Shown here: positions 60,695 through 64,000 of the stretch, one piece after another | How the letters are laid out: each line of letters starts with the position of its first letter | Numbering within the stretch: the first letter of the stretch is position 1 | Assembly (NCBI RefSeq): GCF_005239225.2 | Contig: NC_133292.1 | Location: 8,280,985-8,344,984 of the forward strand | DNA length: 64,000 nt | Direction of reading: 5' to 3' | DNA from: Populus alba | Lineage: Eukaryota > Streptophyta > Magnoliopsida > Malpighiales > Salicaceae | The notes under the pieces: generated by a model | Seen by the model: the letters and a program-made list of their open reading frames with translations, nothing else | Databases searched by the model: none | Told to the model about the DNA's origin: nothing | Made by a program: the position numbers and the translations under genes

Positions 60695-62394
60695 GAGTGG
60701 GGGTCGCGTGGGTGGGTGCCCTGCCGGGTAGAGGCCAAATTTGGGAGTAGTGGGCTGGTAAGTTCTTGCTGCATCTGCCAAGCCGAATTCTAACGACAGC
60801 TTTCTCTGTGTTAAATAATAAAGCAAAGTATAACAACATTTGCAACAAGTTAAAACCTTTAAGGATTAAAAACACTGTTATTGTAAGGGGATTTTTAAAA
60901 CATTTAGTTTTATTTGACTCTATCTTTCAATTGTCAATAAACTATTATAACCCAATATATATATATATATATAACTTATTATATTCACTCATGAGCTTCC
61001 TTGGCAAAAAAAAAAAACTAGTACAATTCTTTATATTAAAAAAAACAGTAAAATCCTGATAATGATGAATATAAAAATTAAAATAAAAAAAATATTCTTT
61101 TAAAACAGGAAAAAATACCAGAAAAACAAATATATATATATATATATATAATAAAAATAACTAGTAAAAATATTTATTTTTTAAAAAACTTCTCTATCAA
61201 GAATCGTGCATGCAGATAGGAGGAAATTTTGGTCCAAACACTATTTTTTTTTTTTTTTTTTTTTTAAAAGAACTTTCATCAATGCAAATAATTAGTGCCT
61301 TAGGGTACACGGTGTCATGGGTGAATCACCCGCAATTGATGATGTCATTTGTCAAATGTTTATCCATGTCAGCAATTTAAATCCAGATCGGCAAATTTAC
61401 TTTGATATGCTGCAGGCACGGACTTGCCATGTTAATATAGCCACCCTTGTTTACCATAAAAAAAATTTGTTTTTTTCATAATCTTAAATTCAAGTATTGT
61501 AATTGTTAATATAACAATTACTAGAAATTTATATAATTATTAATTTTAAAATTTATAAAATTAATCAAAGTATATATAAGTTAATTTGAATATTCCATAT
61601 TAATCAATATATATATATATATATTAACATTTTTATGGAATAAGTTTATAAGGATATAGCGATAGCTTGAACAAATCTCTGCGAAATTTCCAATCATAGA
61701 TTTTCACTGGGGAAAAAAAAAAGAAAAAAAAAAAAGAGGAGAGGTATTGACAAGTGGTTGAGTATGATTGATTGATGATTGCTATTATTATTTTGGAATA
61801 GAAACGTCTATAATTCAAAATTAAAGGAAATCTACGCTGGCCAGAAATTAATTCAAAGAACAATAATTGATTGCGCGGAATTTGAAGTGCCGGTTCAATA
61901 AGTATCGCAAATTGATTGCACGATTGAATGAGTTAATTACACGATCTAGTTGAAACGCCAGCTGAGAGTAGCTGAAGTCGTCAATGTAGCAGCAAAAGTG
62001 CTGCTACAGTAGGATTTGCAGCCAATATGAAGGTTTGCATGGTGATACGTGGTGGAAAATGAGCGAGAGTAGGGAGTTTCACACTCGAGATAGTTTTTTT
62101 TTTTTTTTTTTTTTTTTCCCGTGGTGTGCTGAGAGAAACAATTAGACGCGAACACGATACTACCTTCCCTGGCAAAAAATATATAATCTGTTCGAAAAAT
62201 AATTTATAAATCTCACATTTGTTTTATTACTTCTACAATAAACAACAACGTCTAACCATGGACACGTGTAAGCTGCAGCTGCTGTCATTAAAATTTAATC
62301 TAACGAGATCAAAGCGGCAAATTTACCTCCTGGAAGAGAATGAGCGAAATGTTTGGTTGGCATGGTCATAAATAAAGCTATGCTTGGTTATCTT

Positions 62395-62505
62395 TCAAAA
62401 ATATTTAAAAAAATTAATTTTTTTTTATTTTCAGATAATTCTGGTGTTGATTTTAAAAAAATAAAATAATATTATTTTAATATATTTTTAAATAAATAAT
62501 AATAA
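62395..62505. mobile_element. AT-rich MITE-like remnant
   Basis: The internal block aaaaaaataaaataatatta followed by ttttaatatatttttaaata is shared with the 63.3-kb and 53.3-kb copies. No terminal repeats are resolved. Confidence 0.4.
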
Positions 62506-63244
62506 TTACATATCTCGGAGTATCAACAGGAACTCTTTTTTAAGTTCTTTCAAAACCGACAAGGAAATCATGAAGTGGTTTCTGGGAGCACTTTGTACAC
62601 GTGAGAGGCCATGGACCAGGTGCGCCATTTGTTAAAGCAATGCGTAAACCTAATTCCGGACTTCCTCGACCTGACCATCTGACGCTCATTGACAGTTCAT
62701 TAAGCCAGGCTTTGTGTATGATTATCCATGATAGTTACCACGTGTGGCACGTTGGGGCCACTCGTGATGATTTTCCTTTCGCCCGATAAATACGTTCCAG
62801 GACATAAATTAAAGAGCAAAAATAAAACAAGTATGGGACTATCTAAGTTGAGTAATCACGAAGTTTTTGTTAAGCAAGTTCTTTCCTCTTTTTTAGACTT
62901 TATAGTTGTAAAATACTTCGGTGCAATTATCACATATCAAAGCTAAATTCACTTTTTTAATTGATAAATTCTTACATCATTATCCACAGTTTAAATAATA
63001 AAAAAGATTAATTCTGAAATGTGAAAATCTCAAGAATATATTGACCATTGAAGAATCTAAATCTAAATCTAAAGGCTTAAAAAATTGAGCAAAGGCAAAA
63101 TCTAATTCCGAACACGAAAGGAAGCAAACCATGTAAATTAAAACTAAAAGGCTCACAATAAATTTAATTATCGCATAATATCCTGATGTATAAGAGGTTT
63201 TTAATCTAAATTTGGTTCTCACATCCCTAATTCCTCGTACCATG

Positions 63245-63395
63245 CAGTTTTTTCACATCTTATAATTAAAAGTTCATTTAAAAATGCGGTTTAATTTGTG
63301 TTTCTAAAAAAATTAATATATTTTTAATATGCTAATATTAAAAATAAAAAATATTATATTAATATATTTTTAAATAAAAAATATTTTAACCACAA
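63245..63395. mobile_element. AT-rich MITE-like remnant
   Basis: The sequence aaatgcggtttaatttgtgt, then taatatttttaatatgcta and ttaatatatttttaaataaa, ends near aaccacaatc. It belongs to the same AT-rich family as the other copies; the aaccacaat end is reminiscent of the accacactc ends elsewhere. Confidence 0.4.
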
Positions 63396-63405
63396 TCTAT
63401 CAAAA

Positions 63406-63586
63406 TCAGGTATCTCTGTAAATCTCATTGACGATTTTCATTTCCTCAACTTTCTGTCCAAGGATACGGAAAGGTGTCGCTGGCTTATTTTTTACTGGTA
63501 CCATCCGGTTTGCACCTGGGGGTTGAGCTGTGCCAAGGACCAAACAATCAGCAAAAACTTTGGCCTCTCGTGACACACCACTAGAA
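63406..63586 (-). other. Possible orphan terminal exon of unknown gene
   Basis: On the minus strand a tctgttctag acceptor-like site is followed by an open frame of about 60 codons (SREAKVFADCLVLGTAQ, PPGANRMVPVKNKPATPFR, then KVEEMKIVNEIYRD) ending in a stop at 63406. Base composition is clearly less AT-rich than its surroundings and the peptide looks natural, but I do not recognise the family. It may be the last exon of a gene continuing beyond the window, or a captured fragment. No upstream exon is visible to 64000. Confidence 0.35.
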
Positions 63587-64000
63587 CAGAAAAATAAAAT
63601 AAAAGGAATTATCATTATATTAATTAACAGATAATGGAATATTTTAGATATGCAAAAATGAGAGTGGAATCCGTGGTCTGACGAGTGAGAAGCACTTTTT
63701 TGGGCATCGTAGATCCAAAAAAATAAATAAAATAATATTTTTTTACCTTTTCTTTTTTTGTGTTGATTTGCAGCTCAAATGAAAGAGCCAATGAAAAGTA
63801 AAATTATTTTTTTTTTATCAAAGAGAGCGCGCGTATATAGAACATTAAAATAAATTATTTAAAAAATTATTATTTCATCAATCAAACTTTTCTCAATATT
63901 TTTTTAAAACTAATATTAAATATATTAAAATACAAAAAGGGTATTAAATATTTTTTTCCCATTAAAACACACATAAAGAAAGTTTTATTTACATTATTAA
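63587..64000. other. AT-rich window end
   Basis: No gene is visible. It consists of A/T-rich sequence with further MITE-like stretches (63840-63960). Confidence 0.5.

Larger units (their letters stand above)
60345..63405. other. DUF620 promoter region and AT-rich flank
   Basis: Immediately upstream of the DUF620 start codon lies a GA/CT-rich leader, then the (TA)n(GA)n microsatellite at 60645-60692. Farther on are TA runs (60955-60972, 61129-61150, 61607-61623), long T runs (61244-61265, 62094-62117) and MITE-like blocks (62395-62505, 63245-63395). No gene is supported. Confidence 0.5.

Overview
This is a piece of a plant nuclear chromosome, most likely a woody eudicot of the Populus/Salix type. 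The evidence is the intron-rich genes with GT-AG introns, AT-rich intergenic DNA full of short insertions, a full-length relative of Arabidopsis PPR protein At5g02860, and plant-only families (classical AGP, DUF620, DUF2828, RPW8-NLR). The species assignment is inferred from general style and repeat content; no marker proves it.

Ten intact protein genes can be modelled exon by exon, and every coding sum is a multiple of three. Left to right: a coiled-coil protein with seven copies of a short Leu/Glu/Lys module (356-3432, minus); a membrane-anchored prolyl 4-hydroxylase (4859-8677, minus); a small LEA-like protein with a mitochondrial-looking leader (12297-12832, plus); a RHY1A-like RING-H2 E3 ligase (13901-16070, plus); a clade-D-type PP2C phosphatase (25444-28361, plus); a ZSWIM7/SWS1-like SWIM protein (30994-32081, plus); a single-exon PPR protein (36707-39196, minus); an organellar SWIB-domain protein (40678-42259, minus); a classical arabinogalactan protein (48045-49643, plus); and a DUF620 protein (57999-60344, minus).

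Between them lies a graveyard of broken genes. Three decayed DUF2828 copies lie at 16.6-23.6 kb, at least two of which were duplicated with their promoters. A relic of a LINE-type retroelement lies at 21.2-22.2 kb, an RPW8-NLR (helper immune receptor) fragment at 29.4-30.0 kb, and a progesterone-5-beta-reductase/iridoid-synthase-like pseudogene at 33.6-34.2 kb.

Mobile DNA includes a 788-bp element with 20-bp perfect terminal inverted repeats, inserted in the second unit of a 118-bp tandem duplication (10.7-11.8 kb); a SINE with a perfect 15-bp target-site duplication (57.0-57.2 kb) and a relative at 50.3 kb; and many AT-rich MITE-like remnants. The intervals 42.3-48.0 kb, 49.7-57.9 kb and 60.4-64.0 kb hold almost no coding sequence.

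The genes do not form a pathway; this is ordinary eukaryotic gene order with independent transcription units. I found no convincing undescribed molecular system. The most checkable observations are the nested transposon, the SINE with its target-site duplication, the co-duplicated DUF2828 relics, and the repeat protein with a GC-AG intron.
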